Below, in pieces: positions 45,485 through 53,668 of a stretch of 64,000 bases of DNA. The stretch covers positions 26,748 through 90,747 of the forward strand of contig JAGAXF010000001.1 of assembly GCA_017941085.1 (NCBI GenBank), read 5' to 3'. The notes under the pieces are model-generated. The model saw only the letters and a program-made list of their open reading frames with translations. It was not told where the DNA came from and searched no databases. The position numbers and the translations under genes were made by a program. Within the stretch, counting starts at the first letter, position 1; every line of letters begins with the position of its first letter. The stretch comes from Bacillota bacterium (GTDB lineage: Bacteria; Bacillota; Clostridia; Peptostreptococcales; Anaerovoracaceae).

Positions 45485-46150
45485 ATGGCAAAAATGAATT
45501 ATACCCGTAAAGGGTGTAAAGACGTATTCAATGCATTTATGGTATCTGATGCAGAATACGCCGGGAAGTATGAATTTCCAGTTCTATTCCCGACAAACAA
45601 GATACCCAACAAGCTCATTGCATTCACGGATGCACTGAAAGCAAAGGATTATAATCAATGGGTTCACTTCTACATTGACGATGCGGGTTTTGAGAGAATA
45701 TGGAGGCAGCCTAGAAAGTATCTACCAATTCTCAAAAGATTCAACGGCGTAATTTTGCCGGATTTCAGTCTTTATAGAGATATGCCACTTGCAATGCAAA
45801 TCTGGAACATCTACAGAAGCAGAGCAATTGGGTACTGGTTACAAAAGGAAGGAATCGAGATTATAATCAATATCCGCTACGGCGATGAAAGAACATATCG
45901 CATTTGCTGTGACGGTGTTCCAGAGAATTGCGTTATCGCAATCGGAACACACGGAACGCTAAAAGGTACGACAGATAGACACTATCTTCTCGAAGGATTA
46001 GCTAAGGTTGTTGAGATTCTGCGTCCCATAGCGATAGTTATTTATGGCGCTGCTCCCGATAAATACTTCAAGAAGTATATAGAAATGGGTATTGCCATTC
46101 ACCAATTTGACAGCGACTTTGCAAGAAGCCGCAAGAAGGAGGTGGACTAG
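45485..46150 (+). CDS. DUF4417 protein
   Basis: This 221-residue soluble protein of family DUF4417 contains NGVILPDFSLYRDMPLAMQ, IINIRYGDERTYRICCDGVP and IAIGTHGTLKG, which are the recognisable family blocks. The function is unknown. Members are frequent on prophages and integrative elements of Clostridia. Its stop codon (TAG) directly abuts the ATG of the next gene, so the three genes 45485-47110 form one operon. Confidence 0.85.
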   Translation: MAKMNYTRKGCKDVFNAFMVSDAEYAGKYEFPVLFPTNKIPNKLIAFTDALKAKDYNQWVHFYIDDAGFERIWRQPRKYLPILKRFNGVILPDFSLYRDMPLAMQIWNIYRSRAIGYWLQKEGIEIIINIRYGDERTYRICCDGVPENCVIAIGTHGTLKGTTDRHYLLEGLAKVVEILRPIAIVIYGAAPDKYFKKYIEMGIAIHQFDSDFARSRKKEVD

Positions 46151-46561
46151 ATGGGAGCAGGTGGACATGGAGGCTTTGGCAATACTGGAGGTTCAAAAAA
46201 TCCCGGTAATGATAAGCCTAAGAAAAAACCGAGGACGATTGACGATAATGTTAAAGAAATGAAGAAGGACTACCCTTATACAAAAGATGGCTATTTCGGT
46301 AAGAAAGGGAGGAATTCTCGTGTTATAGAAACTGGTAATCCTGAGGCGACATCAGTTGATTTCTTTAAGAAAATAGGTAAAGGCGGGTTTGTTGATGAAT
46401 TGCCAAATGGTAAAGGGCTTAGAATTACCTTTGCTGATGGAACAGTTGTTACACATAGACTGGTGACTAAGACACCAAATAGTCCTGCAGTAGACATCAA
46501 CATATCCCATTCAAACATTATAAAGTCGCAGAAGGTTCACTTCATTAAGGAGGGCAAATAA
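46151..46561 (+). CDS. small glycine-rich protein with toxin-like C-terminus
   Basis: This 136-residue protein has a Gly-rich start (MGAGGHGGFGNTGGSKNPG), a basic middle and a compact C-terminal part (FADGTVVTHRLVTKTPNSPAVDINI) that resembles short C-terminal toxin domains of polymorphic toxins. I cannot name a family with certainty. It is encoded directly before an acidic protein that could be its immunity partner. Confidence 0.6.
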   Translation: MGAGGHGGFGNTGGSKNPGNDKPKKKPRTIDDNVKEMKKDYPYTKDGYFGKKGRNSRVIETGNPEATSVDFFKKIGKGGFVDELPNGKGLRITFADGTVVTHRLVTKTPNSPAVDINISHSNIIKSQKVHFIKEGK

Positions 46562-47110
46562 ATGGTTGATGCAAGATTTACAAAAGAAATGATAGAGGTT
46601 CTGTCATCCATGAAAGGAAAGACATTCGTTTCATATGAATGCGATGAAGGTCATGGCTTTCCAAGGGCATATGGCAATTTCAGAATCAATCTGGATGATT
46701 ATTCTATTGATGTGAGCAACGAGATACAAGGATTACCTTTCTTTGATATCGAAGAAGACGTTGCTATGTTCTCGTGTAAAAAGGTTGATTCTAATAGCAA
46801 ATATGAACCGGGAGTGATTGGAGAGACAAGAATTGTACCTATCGATGAGACGATCGAGTCTGTTGGAATCATTACAGATGAGATAAATGTAGGCAATGGT
46901 GAATATGAAATAGTTTTTGATACAGCTTTAATCATCAAGACTGAATATCAAACAATCATGTTCTCTAGAGATGTATGGTTCTCCGAAGTAATCAATATAT
47001 CGGATAATGATGACTACGATTGTGTCTATCCAATCGATTCTGTTATAGAACATTGGAGCAACGAAGGCGATTATGAGGTTACTGTAAAAAGAAGCAAAAA
47101 ATCGATTTAA
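46562..47110 (+). CDS. acidic hypothetical protein, possible immunity partner
   Basis: This 182-residue, strongly acidic soluble protein has no known motif. It starts at the base after the stop of the small glycine-rich protein. Acidic partners of basic toxin-like proteins are common among immunity proteins, but this is inferred from position and charge only. A terminator follows. Confidence 0.55.
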   Translation: MVDARFTKEMIEVLSSMKGKTFVSYECDEGHGFPRAYGNFRINLDDYSIDVSNEIQGLPFFDIEEDVAMFSCKKVDSNSKYEPGVIGETRIVPIDETIESVGIITDEINVGNGEYEIVFDTALIIKTEYQTIMFSRDVWFSEVINISDNDDYDCVYPIDSVIEHWSNEGDYEVTVKRSKKSI

Positions 47111-47137
47111 CAATTGAATATCGGGTATTTCGATTAG

Positions 47138-47158
47138 GGCATCTTAGGATGCCTTTTT
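47138..47158 (+). terminator. terminator of the DUF4417 operon
   Basis: GGCATC-TTAG-GATGCC followed by five T residues, 27 bp after the last stop codon. Confidence 0.8.
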
Positions 47159-47178
47159 CGATGCGATTATTTTGCAAA

Positions 47179-47200
47179 GTCGCACCACGAATGGTGCGAC
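47179..47200. repeat. perfect 9-bp hairpin with CGAA loop
   Basis: GTCGCACCA-CGAA-TGGTGCGAC. There is no T-run on either strand, so it is not a simple terminator. It lies between the operon end and the methyltransferase fragment. Confidence 0.6.
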
Positions 47201-47244
47201 TATTGAGAAAAATGGAATGTTTATCAGCGCTTATAGTGAGCATT

Positions 47245-47595
47245 TTATTTTAATTCTTCTTTGTCGATTATTCTATCAATAAATTTCCCTATCCTAGTAA
47301 TCATAGGAACAACCAGTGCATTTCCCATACAGAATCTTCTCATTCGATCAGGCATTCCGTCAGTCCAGTTATCATCAAAACCTTGGAGTCTTTCACATTC
47401 GACTGGAGTTAGCAGTCTAATTGCACCTGATTCTGGATCAGCGACTATGTGAGTGCTTCTATTTTTTGTCCCTTCACTTGTAAGCATAGTTCTTCCTGGT
47501 TTATTGTAATAATCCAAGAAGGGGATTGCACCTTCGGAGAATGTATAAGCATGTCCATCAGCAGTGACTCTTTCTTTTTTCTTTGCACCTTTCAT
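47245..47595 (-). pseudogene. C-terminal fragment of a DNA (cytosine-5) methyltransferase
   Basis: This 116-residue fragment carries only the last motifs of a C5 DNA methyltransferase: RLLTPVECERLQGFDDNW (motif IX) and RRFCMGNALVVPMI (motif X). Motifs I-VIII, including the catalytic Pro-Cys, are absent, and no upstream frame continues them. It is a leftover of a restriction-modification or orphan methylase gene at the right side of the island. Confidence 0.85.
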
Positions 47596-47666
47596 TGCTA
47601 CTCATGTTGGGTATGAAGATGCTAAAAGCGAGGTGGAAAGAATAGAGGCCTGTTGTATGGAAGAAG

Positions 47667-47689
47667 AATTTACAACAGATTTTACAACA
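47667..47689 (+). repeat. inner direct repeat, right copy
   Basis: AATTTACAACAGA followed by TTTTACAACA; it matches 42737-42758 except for one added base. It lies about 120 bp inside the right flanking repeat. Confidence 0.55.
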
Positions 47690-47798
47690 GTTGAGGATGA
47701 AAATATGCCAAAAGATGACGATATATGCCAAGTTGCCTATAGCCTATGAATTGCTTCAACCATCGATAAACGCTTGAAATGAAAGGATTTGCTAAGAT

Positions 47799-48332
47799 AT
47801 GCAAAGTAAAATCAAAATATTATTCGTTTGCCACGGCAACATATGCCGTTCACCTATGGCTGAATTCATTTTAAAGGATCTTGCTATTAAGTCCGGCTAC
47901 ACTGTGGCCGGACTTGATGGTGTAACGGAGGAAGCAGCCGATTTCCTAATTAAATCTGCCTCCACCAGTCGAGAAGAAATTGGGAATCCGGTTTATCCAT
48001 CGGCCAAAAGGAAACTGGCGGAGAATGGTATCGGAACTTACGAGAATGAATTGGGCGTCGCTGCCAAACGGGCTCGTCAAATTACCGAGGTAGACTACGA
48101 TGACTTTGACTATATTCTCTTGATGGACCAAAATAACCTTAGAAACATGCGACGCATGTTTGGAAATTGCGTGGACACGGATGGCAAGGTCCACTTGCTA
48201 TTAGAGTATGCGGGCCGACTGGATGCGGAGGTGGCAGATCCTTGGTATACAGGTGATTTTCAGTCTGCATGGGATGATGTTGTTTCCGGATGCACCGGGT
48301 TATTAGAAAAGCTTAGTTCTGACATGGATTAG
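47799..48332 (+). CDS. low-molecular-weight protein tyrosine/arginine phosphatase
   Basis: This 177-residue LMW phosphatase has the P-loop CHGNICRS near residue 12 and the general-acid Asp in ADPWYTGDF near 148. The family removes phosphate from protein tyrosine or arginine. The start follows AAAGGA with long spacing. The first codons (to HGN) lie in a 30-bp repeat whose other copy is the stub at 42640, so the present 5' end, promoter and the MQSK N-terminus seem to have been supplied by the island. Confidence 0.93.
   Translation: MQSKIKILFVCHGNICRSPMAEFILKDLAIKSGYTVAGLDGVTEEAADFLIKSASTSREEIGNPVYPSAKRKLAENGIGTYENELGVAAKRARQITEVDYDDFDYILLMDQNNLRNMRRMFGNCVDTDGKVHLLLEYAGRLDAEVADPWYTGDFQSAWDDVVSGCTGLLEKLSSDMD
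47811..47840 (+). repeat. right copy of island-flanking repeat (within phosphatase gene)
   Basis: This direct repeat of 42640-42669 has 27 of 30 bases identical and codes for IKILFVCHGN of the intact phosphatase. Candidate attR. All differences are silent, which also allows the alternative that it is a diverged duplicate of the gene start. Confidence 0.75.
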
Positions 48333-48370
48333 GGGAAGTTAATGCAACATAATAGATTTTTTATTTAACT

Positions 48371-49069
48371 ATGAAATACAAAAATATAGTAGAAGCAAGA
48401 TTTATAGAGCGTCCAAATAGATTTGTTGCAAAGGTTGAGATTTTAAATCCTTCAAACAGTGATCCGGGAGGAGAATCAGTCATTGAAACTGTCCATGTGA
48501 AGAATACCGGCCGCTGCAAGGAACTGCTTATTCCTAGATGTAAGGTTTGGTTGGAAGAGCCGGGTACACCAAACAGAAAAACAAAATACGACCTTATTGC
48601 AGTAGATAAGAAAAACCTTGGTGTTGTCAATATAGATAGCCAAGCGCCAAACAAAGTTGTAAAAGAATACCTTGAGTTATCCAGCGAGTCTTTAAATATT
48701 AAAAACATTAAACCTGAATTTGCCTTTGGTGAATCAAGGCTTGATTTTTATTTTGAAAAATCAGGAAAGAAAACTTTGATGGAGGTAAAGGGCTGTACCC
48801 TTGAAATAGATGGTATTGGATATTTTCCCGATGCACCTACGGAGCGTGGTGTTAAACATATTAATGAGCTAATAAATGCCACTAAGGAAGGATACGATGC
48901 AATAATTGCCTTCGTAATTCAAATGAACGGAATAAGAGAGGTTAGGCCAAATATTAAAACACATCCGGAATTTGGAGAAGCCCTGGAAAGAGCAAAGAAA
49001 AAAGGGGTGGAAGTATGGTTTATGCCATGTGTGGTCACCCCTTCTAAAATATACATTAGCAACGATTAG
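48371..49069 (+). CDS. sfsA: SfsA family nuclease/sugar fermentation stimulation protein
   Basis: This 232-residue SfsA protein has HVKNTGRCKELL, the nuclease-like core EFAFGESRLDFYFE, LMEVKGCTLE (acidic catalytic motif) and FPDAPTERGVKHINEL. E. coli SfsA was described as a maltose-gene regulator and later as a nuclease-fold protein. It stands alone, 38 bp after the phosphatase gene. Normal length. Confidence 0.95.
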   Translation: MKYKNIVEARFIERPNRFVAKVEILNPSNSDPGGESVIETVHVKNTGRCKELLIPRCKVWLEEPGTPNRKTKYDLIAVDKKNLGVVNIDSQAPNKVVKEYLELSSESLNIKNIKPEFAFGESRLDFYFEKSGKKTLMEVKGCTLEIDGIGYFPDAPTERGVKHINELINATKEGYDAIIAFVIQMNGIREVRPNIKTHPEFGEALERAKKKGVEVWFMPCVVTPSKIYISND

Positions 49070-49099
49070 TTATCTACAAGTTATATACTGTAATTCTTT

Positions 49100-49900
49100 T
49101 TATTCGATATTTATTGTCATGGGTTGGAAGCCATCCATAGTTAGAGTGAAAATATCACCGGATTGAAGGCTTTCACCTGCCAAGAAGGATCCGGAAAGAA
49201 TAATATTTCCTTTCTTAATGAAGGTTCCGTACTCCATAAGCTTTTTTGCAAGCCATGTAATGGATGCTATAGGTGAGCCCATTACCTCGGCACCTGTTGC
49301 TGTTCCCAGGAGTTTGCCGTTCTTTTCCATTACCATTCCTATACTTTTAGGATTTATTTCATGCAATCTCTTTGGTTGAGTTCCAAGTACAAAATGAGAA
49401 GTACCAGCGTTGTCTGCTATAGTATCTTCAACTTTTACATTCCAATCAGTGAATCTTGTATCGCATATCTCGAAACAGGGGATAACCCAGGAAATTGCTC
49501 CGGTAATATCTGCGACGGTAATAGATTCTCCTATTAAATCTTCGCCTATAACAAAGGCAAGCTCACCCTCTATCATTGGTTTGTTTAATCTGCTGATATT
49601 GCATGTTTTGCCTTCGGATATTTCTGTATGAGCAAGTAGATATCCAAAATCAGGGGAGTCGCAATTAAGCATCTCCATCATTCCTCGACTTGTGATTCCG
49701 ATCTTACGTCCAACTACTTTGTCACCATCGGCAATCCTAAGGGCAAGGCCTTCCTGCTGTATAGCATATGCATCATCTTGAGTGATGTCAGGATATAAAT
49801 CGGAGATTAAATCTATTGGTTCATTATTTTTTTCTGCATTGTAAAGATCAGCCGCGAGCTTTGCGTGGACTTCTGGAGTAAGATTGTAATTCTTTTTCAT
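49100..49900 (-). CDS. 2-keto-4-pentenoate hydratase-like (FAH superfamily) enzyme
   Basis: This 266-residue protein of the MhpD/XylJ branch of the fumarylacetoacetate hydrolase superfamily contains VGRKIGITSRGMME, GELAFVIGEDL (metal ligands), EICDTRF and GSPIASITWLA. These hydratases add water to 2-oxopent-4-enoate in aromatic ring cleavage, or act as decarboxylases. No other aromatic pathway gene is close, so the substrate is open. I prefer ATG 49900 (GTGAGGA upstream) over the GTG or ATG codons further up. Confidence 0.88.
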   Translation of the reverse strand: MKKNYNLTPEVHAKLAADLYNAEKNNEPIDLISDLYPDITQDDAYAIQQEGLALRIADGDKVVGRKIGITSRGMMEMLNCDSPDFGYLLAHTEISEGKTCNISRLNKPMIEGELAFVIGEDLIGESITVADITGAISWVIPCFEICDTRFTDWNVKVEDTIADNAGTSHFVLGTQPKRLHEINPKSIGMVMEKNGKLLGTATGAEVMGSPIASITWLAKKLMEYGTFIKKGNIILSGSFLAGESLQSGDIFTLTMDGFQPMTINIE

Positions 49901-50014
49901 GGCATCCTCACACAATAATTGTTAAAACATCTCTTATATGAATTATATATAGTAATACTGAATAAGTAAAATGTAGGCTTTAAATATTCAGAACCCGTTG
50001 CTATTTTTAGAAGG

Positions 50015-52060
50015 CTAGAGAATAGATGCATCTTCCTTTGGAAAATAAACCTTCATGGTGGTGCCGTGGTCAACTTGACTGTTAATCTCAACCGTGGCAT
50101 TCGTTATTTCTTTTAATCTCAGGATGATGTTCTTTAGACCGGTGGATTCATGTACCTCAGAACCATTTCCTATAAGGCTACCTTCCGGCAAAGAATAATC
50201 ATCTAGTTGTATAAGTTGTCCTGAGGCATCTCTTACAAGGGATAGGTCCAGAGTTTGTTTAAGTGTATCCCTGACGGTATCCTTGTTTGACTCCTCAGAA
50301 TAAGAAGAATCATAACTCAGCAAAGATTTGAGTCTTTCGGGTTCTATTCCAACGCCGTCATCTTTGATTTCTACAATATAGTTATTGGCATCTGAATAGC
50401 TTTTTAACCAAACGGTTCCGCCTTCAACTTTCTTACATACCCCATGCTTTATGGCGTTTTCTACAAGAGGCTGAATTGAAAGGGGTGGTACTAGGAAATT
50501 GGTTTCCTGAATGTCATATTCTACGTTTAAACGACTACCAAATCTAACCTGTTCGATACCAACATAGCTCTTAATGTGATCCACTTCAGATGCAAATTTA
50601 ATGCCGTCCAAATTGGTAATGTTATCTACGTTGGCTCTTAGGTAGTTGGAGAAGTCAAAAATCATATTATATGCTAGATCCGGCTCAATCTTCACCAAAG
50701 TTCTAATAGAGGATAGGGTATTAAATATAAAGTGGGGTTGTATCTGTCCCATCATTAGTTCAAGCTGACTGTCGTGGAGTTTCTTATTTATGACTTCTCT
50801 TTCCAGACTGCCGTGATATCCCTTGTATACTATTATTATTAACTGTGATATAGCAAAGAAGTTAATAGCTATCATCTGGAGATTTCCTACGCCGGACCAA
50901 TCTCTTTGGGATGCACTCCAGTTGCCGGTGGATATGGCATCCCAAACTATGCTTAGCAAAGAAAGAATAATTGTGACTATTGAAGACAAGAATTCAATTT
51001 TTGCTGAGTTTAATTCTACTTTAGAAAGGTATTTGCTTTCCCCACCGAAGGAATTCTCCCACAGTAAGAAAACGAAATATATACATGCTATTAGAATGGA
51101 CAGGTAAACAAACTTTATTACATAGTGTACGGTAAATGTTTTTGATGCAACTAGAATGAACAAAGCAATTAAGAAAATGGCATCGAAAATTAGTAGTCCA
51201 TTAATAACAAATCTATTCTGCCGTTTGAATCTTGTAGACATGTGAAGAAATAGAAGAATAGAAATCATTAATAAACAAAGAAATGCCAAGAAGAATTTTA
51301 TATTACTTCCTACAACAAAAACCGGCATTCTTGATCTGTCTGCAAACCATATGCCTGCGCAAATAAATACCAAGGCTAAAAGAGCTTGGCTCCGGTCTAA
51401 AGCTCTTTTTGTATAGATAGAGGCTACAACCAGAATCATAAGACCGATTACGGATAAAGCAACACTTAAAATATATGGTACGGCATATTGACTTCGTAAA
51501 TAGCCGAAAATAGCATTGTCTTCGCCTATGATTGGGGGGCTGATATAACCTTCATAGCCTTGATTATCTGTCTGATAAACCAGCCTTATGGTTTTACCAT
51601 AGGCTCTTTCGTTATATGGGATTATGTTCCAGTCATCAGTGATAATGGACGTAGAAGTTACGGTTCCTGCCTTTGGGAATGAGTATACAATCTCTTTGTC
51701 TATATATACTTGAAAACGTTGATGATAATTTCTGGTTACTATTGAATTATAAGTATTGTAGTAGTGTGGAATTATGTGTGAAAAAGATACTGATTCATTG
51801 GGTTCGATTTTAATCCAATAGGGAAGGGAAACATTAGATTCAATTGTGCCGTCAGAATATTCAATATCCCAGCCGTTGGAAAACTGATTGTAGCGGCGTT
51901 CAAGTTTGATATTTGTATCGGATGTATTTAAGTTTATAACGATGTAGAATAAGGTAATAAAGATTGCAGTAAAAATCATCATAACAGAAGTCATGTTTTT
52001 AATATTATCTATTAAATTAGCAATATAATTGGACTTTTTCTGCATATGTTTATTTTGCAT
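50015..52060 (-). CDS. membrane sensor histidine kinase (LytS/YesM type)
   Basis: This 681-residue sensor has a membrane helix near residues 18-40, an external beta-rich domain of about 150 residues, a block of seven membrane helices (about 195-420; 7TM-DISM-like), the His_kinase domain with phospho-His in QIQPHFIFNTL (about 438) and a HATPase domain (PLVENAIKHGV). No response regulator gene is adjacent. It is divergent from the DUF3798 transporter operon, so it may sense the same ligand and signal elsewhere. Confidence 0.9.
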   Translation of the reverse strand: MQNKHMQKKSNYIANLIDNIKNMTSVMMIFTAIFITLFYIVINLNTSDTNIKLERRYNQFSNGWDIEYSDGTIESNVSLPYWIKIEPNESVSFSHIIPHYYNTYNSIVTRNYHQRFQVYIDKEIVYSFPKAGTVTSTSIITDDWNIIPYNERAYGKTIRLVYQTDNQGYEGYISPPIIGEDNAIFGYLRSQYAVPYILSVALSVIGLMILVVASIYTKRALDRSQALLALVFICAGIWFADRSRMPVFVVGSNIKFFLAFLCLLMISILLFLHMSTRFKRQNRFVINGLLIFDAIFLIALFILVASKTFTVHYVIKFVYLSILIACIYFVFLLWENSFGGESKYLSKVELNSAKIEFLSSIVTIILSLLSIVWDAISTGNWSASQRDWSGVGNLQMIAINFFAISQLIIIVYKGYHGSLEREVINKKLHDSQLELMMGQIQPHFIFNTLSSIRTLVKIEPDLAYNMIFDFSNYLRANVDNITNLDGIKFASEVDHIKSYVGIEQVRFGSRLNVEYDIQETNFLVPPLSIQPLVENAIKHGVCKKVEGGTVWLKSYSDANNYIVEIKDDGVGIEPERLKSLLSYDSSYSEESNKDTVRDTLKQTLDLSLVRDASGQLIQLDDYSLPEGSLIGNGSEVHESTGLKNIILRLKEITNATVEINSQVDHGTTMKVYFPKEDASIL

Positions 52061-52160
52061 TTTTATGTATAAATTGTCAATAATTTATCTAAGTACAGAA
52101 GGAGAATAGTCTTTTGTTAATTCGGCAGTTTAATTAGCTGCCATATATTTCCAAATATAA

Positions 52161-52189
52161 TTGACTATAATGAAAAAATATGTGATAAT
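52161..52189 (+). promoter_or_regulatory. promoter of the DUF3798 transporter operon
   Basis: TTGACT (52161-52166) and GATAAT (52184-52189) with a 17-bp spacer, about 65 bp before the GTG start. Confidence 0.6.
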
Positions 52190-52253
52190 TTGCATAATTC
52201 GTTAGTTTAGTGTGTTAAATTAGTAAACAAGAGGTAAGGCAAGGAGGAGAAAA

Positions 52254-53528
52254 GTGAAAAACATTAAAAAAATTATCAGCATTCTTCTGGTTCTTAGCAT
52301 GATTTTTGTTCTTGTTGCTTGCGGAAACAAGACAACAACAGTAGATACCTCTACTGAAGAATCAACTGAAGAAACCTCAGAAGAGTCAGGAGATGGGGAA
52401 ACCGCAGAAGCTGGTGATGATTTCCATATAGGTATCGTAACCGGTTCTGTATCTCAGTCAGAGGATGACCGTCGTGGTGCAGAAGCTTTCCAGGCAAAAT
52501 ATGGTGAAGATCGTGTAACATTGGCAATTTATCCTGACAACTTTACAGAAGAATTGGAGACAACAATTCAGACAATCGTAAATCTTTCTGATGATCCTAA
52601 GATGAAGGCTATCATCGTAAACCAGGCTGTACAGGGAACAACAGAAGCTTTCCGTCAGATTAAAGAAAAGAGACCTGACATTCTTTGTATCGCAGGTGAA
52701 GCCCACGAGGATCCATTAGAAGTTGCAAGTGCAGCTGATCTATCCTTGAGAAACGACTTCGTTGCTCGTGGATATCTGATTATTCGTACAGCACATGAAC
52801 TGGGATGTGATTCATTCGTACACATTTCATTCCCTCGTCATATGTCCTATGAATCCATGAGCCGTCGTGTTGCTATCATGAAGGCTGCTTGCGAAGAGTT
52901 TGGCATGACATTCGAGATGGAAACAGCTCCGGATCCAACAACAGACGTTGGTGTACCGGGTGCCCAGGCTTACATCCTTGAGCACGTTCCTGAATGGATT
53001 GAGAAGTATGGCACAAATTCTGCTTACTTCTGTACAAACGATGCTCATACAGAGCCACTAATCAAGCAACTCCTTAAATATGGTGGATACTTCATCGAAG
53101 CTGACCTTCCTTCTCCACTTATGGGATATCCGGGAGCTCTCGGAATTGACCTGACAGAAGAAGCCGGCGACTTTGAAAAGATTTTGGCAAAGGTAGAAGC
53201 TGCAGTAGTTGAAAAGGGCGGTGCTGATCGCTTTGGTACATGGGCATTCTCCTATGGCTATACACTTTCTGCAGGACTTGCTGAGCATGCTGTAAACGTA
53301 ATTAACGGCGATAGTGAAATCACAGATATCGATGATATATCCAAGGCTCTTGCCATTTACTCCCCAGGCGCAAATTGGAACGGTTCCAACTATACCAATG
53401 CAGACACAGGAGTAAAGGTAGAGAACGACGTTCTGGTATACCAGGATACATACATCATGGGTAATCCGGGACACTTCATGGGAGCTGCAGACGTAGAAGT
53501 ACCTGAGAAATACTTTACACTTAAATAA
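52254..53528 (+). CDS. DUF3798 substrate-binding lipoprotein
   Basis: This 424-residue lipoprotein (lipobox LVAC, Cys23) has a Ser/Thr/Glu linker followed by a DUF3798 domain with a periplasmic-binding fold resembling sugar or BMP-type binding proteins (HIGIVTGSVSQSEDDRRGAE, AIIVNQAVQGTTEAFRQI). Translation starts at GTG after AAGGAGGAG. It is the likely ligand-binding component of the ABC importer encoded downstream; the terminator between them would allow higher expression of the binding protein. The ligand is unknown. Confidence 0.88.
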   Translation: MKNIKKIISILLVLSMIFVLVACGNKTTTVDTSTEESTEETSEESGDGETAEAGDDFHIGIVTGSVSQSEDDRRGAEAFQAKYGEDRVTLAIYPDNFTEELETTIQTIVNLSDDPKMKAIIVNQAVQGTTEAFRQIKEKRPDILCIAGEAHEDPLEVASAADLSLRNDFVARGYLIIRTAHELGCDSFVHISFPRHMSYESMSRRVAIMKAACEEFGMTFEMETAPDPTTDVGVPGAQAYILEHVPEWIEKYGTNSAYFCTNDAHTEPLIKQLLKYGGYFIEADLPSPLMGYPGALGIDLTEEAGDFEKILAKVEAAVVEKGGADRFGTWAFSYGYTLSAGLAEHAVNVINGDSEITDIDDISKALAIYSPGANWNGSNYTNADTGVKVENDVLVYQDTYIMGNPGHFMGAADVEVPEKYFTLK

Positions 53529-53555
53529 GCTCAAATGATTTAATGTCTATAGTTT

Positions 53556-53585
53556 AAAGGGGTGCAATACCGCACCCCTTTATAT
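53556..53585 (+). terminator. terminator after the DUF3798 gene
   Basis: AAAGGGGTGC and GCACCCCTTT form a perfect 10-bp stem over AATACC, followed by a short AT stretch. Partial read-through would give the binding protein in excess over the transporter. Confidence 0.8.
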
Positions 53586-53668
53586 CTAAACTTGTTATAT
53601 TGAATGCGCTTCTAACGAATAGACCCAAGACAAACTACTAATTACATAAATACTGAAAGGAATTTCAG

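Noticed and set aside
47564..47749. 61-residue plus-strand ORF near the right island edge
   Set aside because: It begins inside the antisense methyltransferase fragment and has no ribosome site; at most a chance or chimeric frame over the inner repeat.
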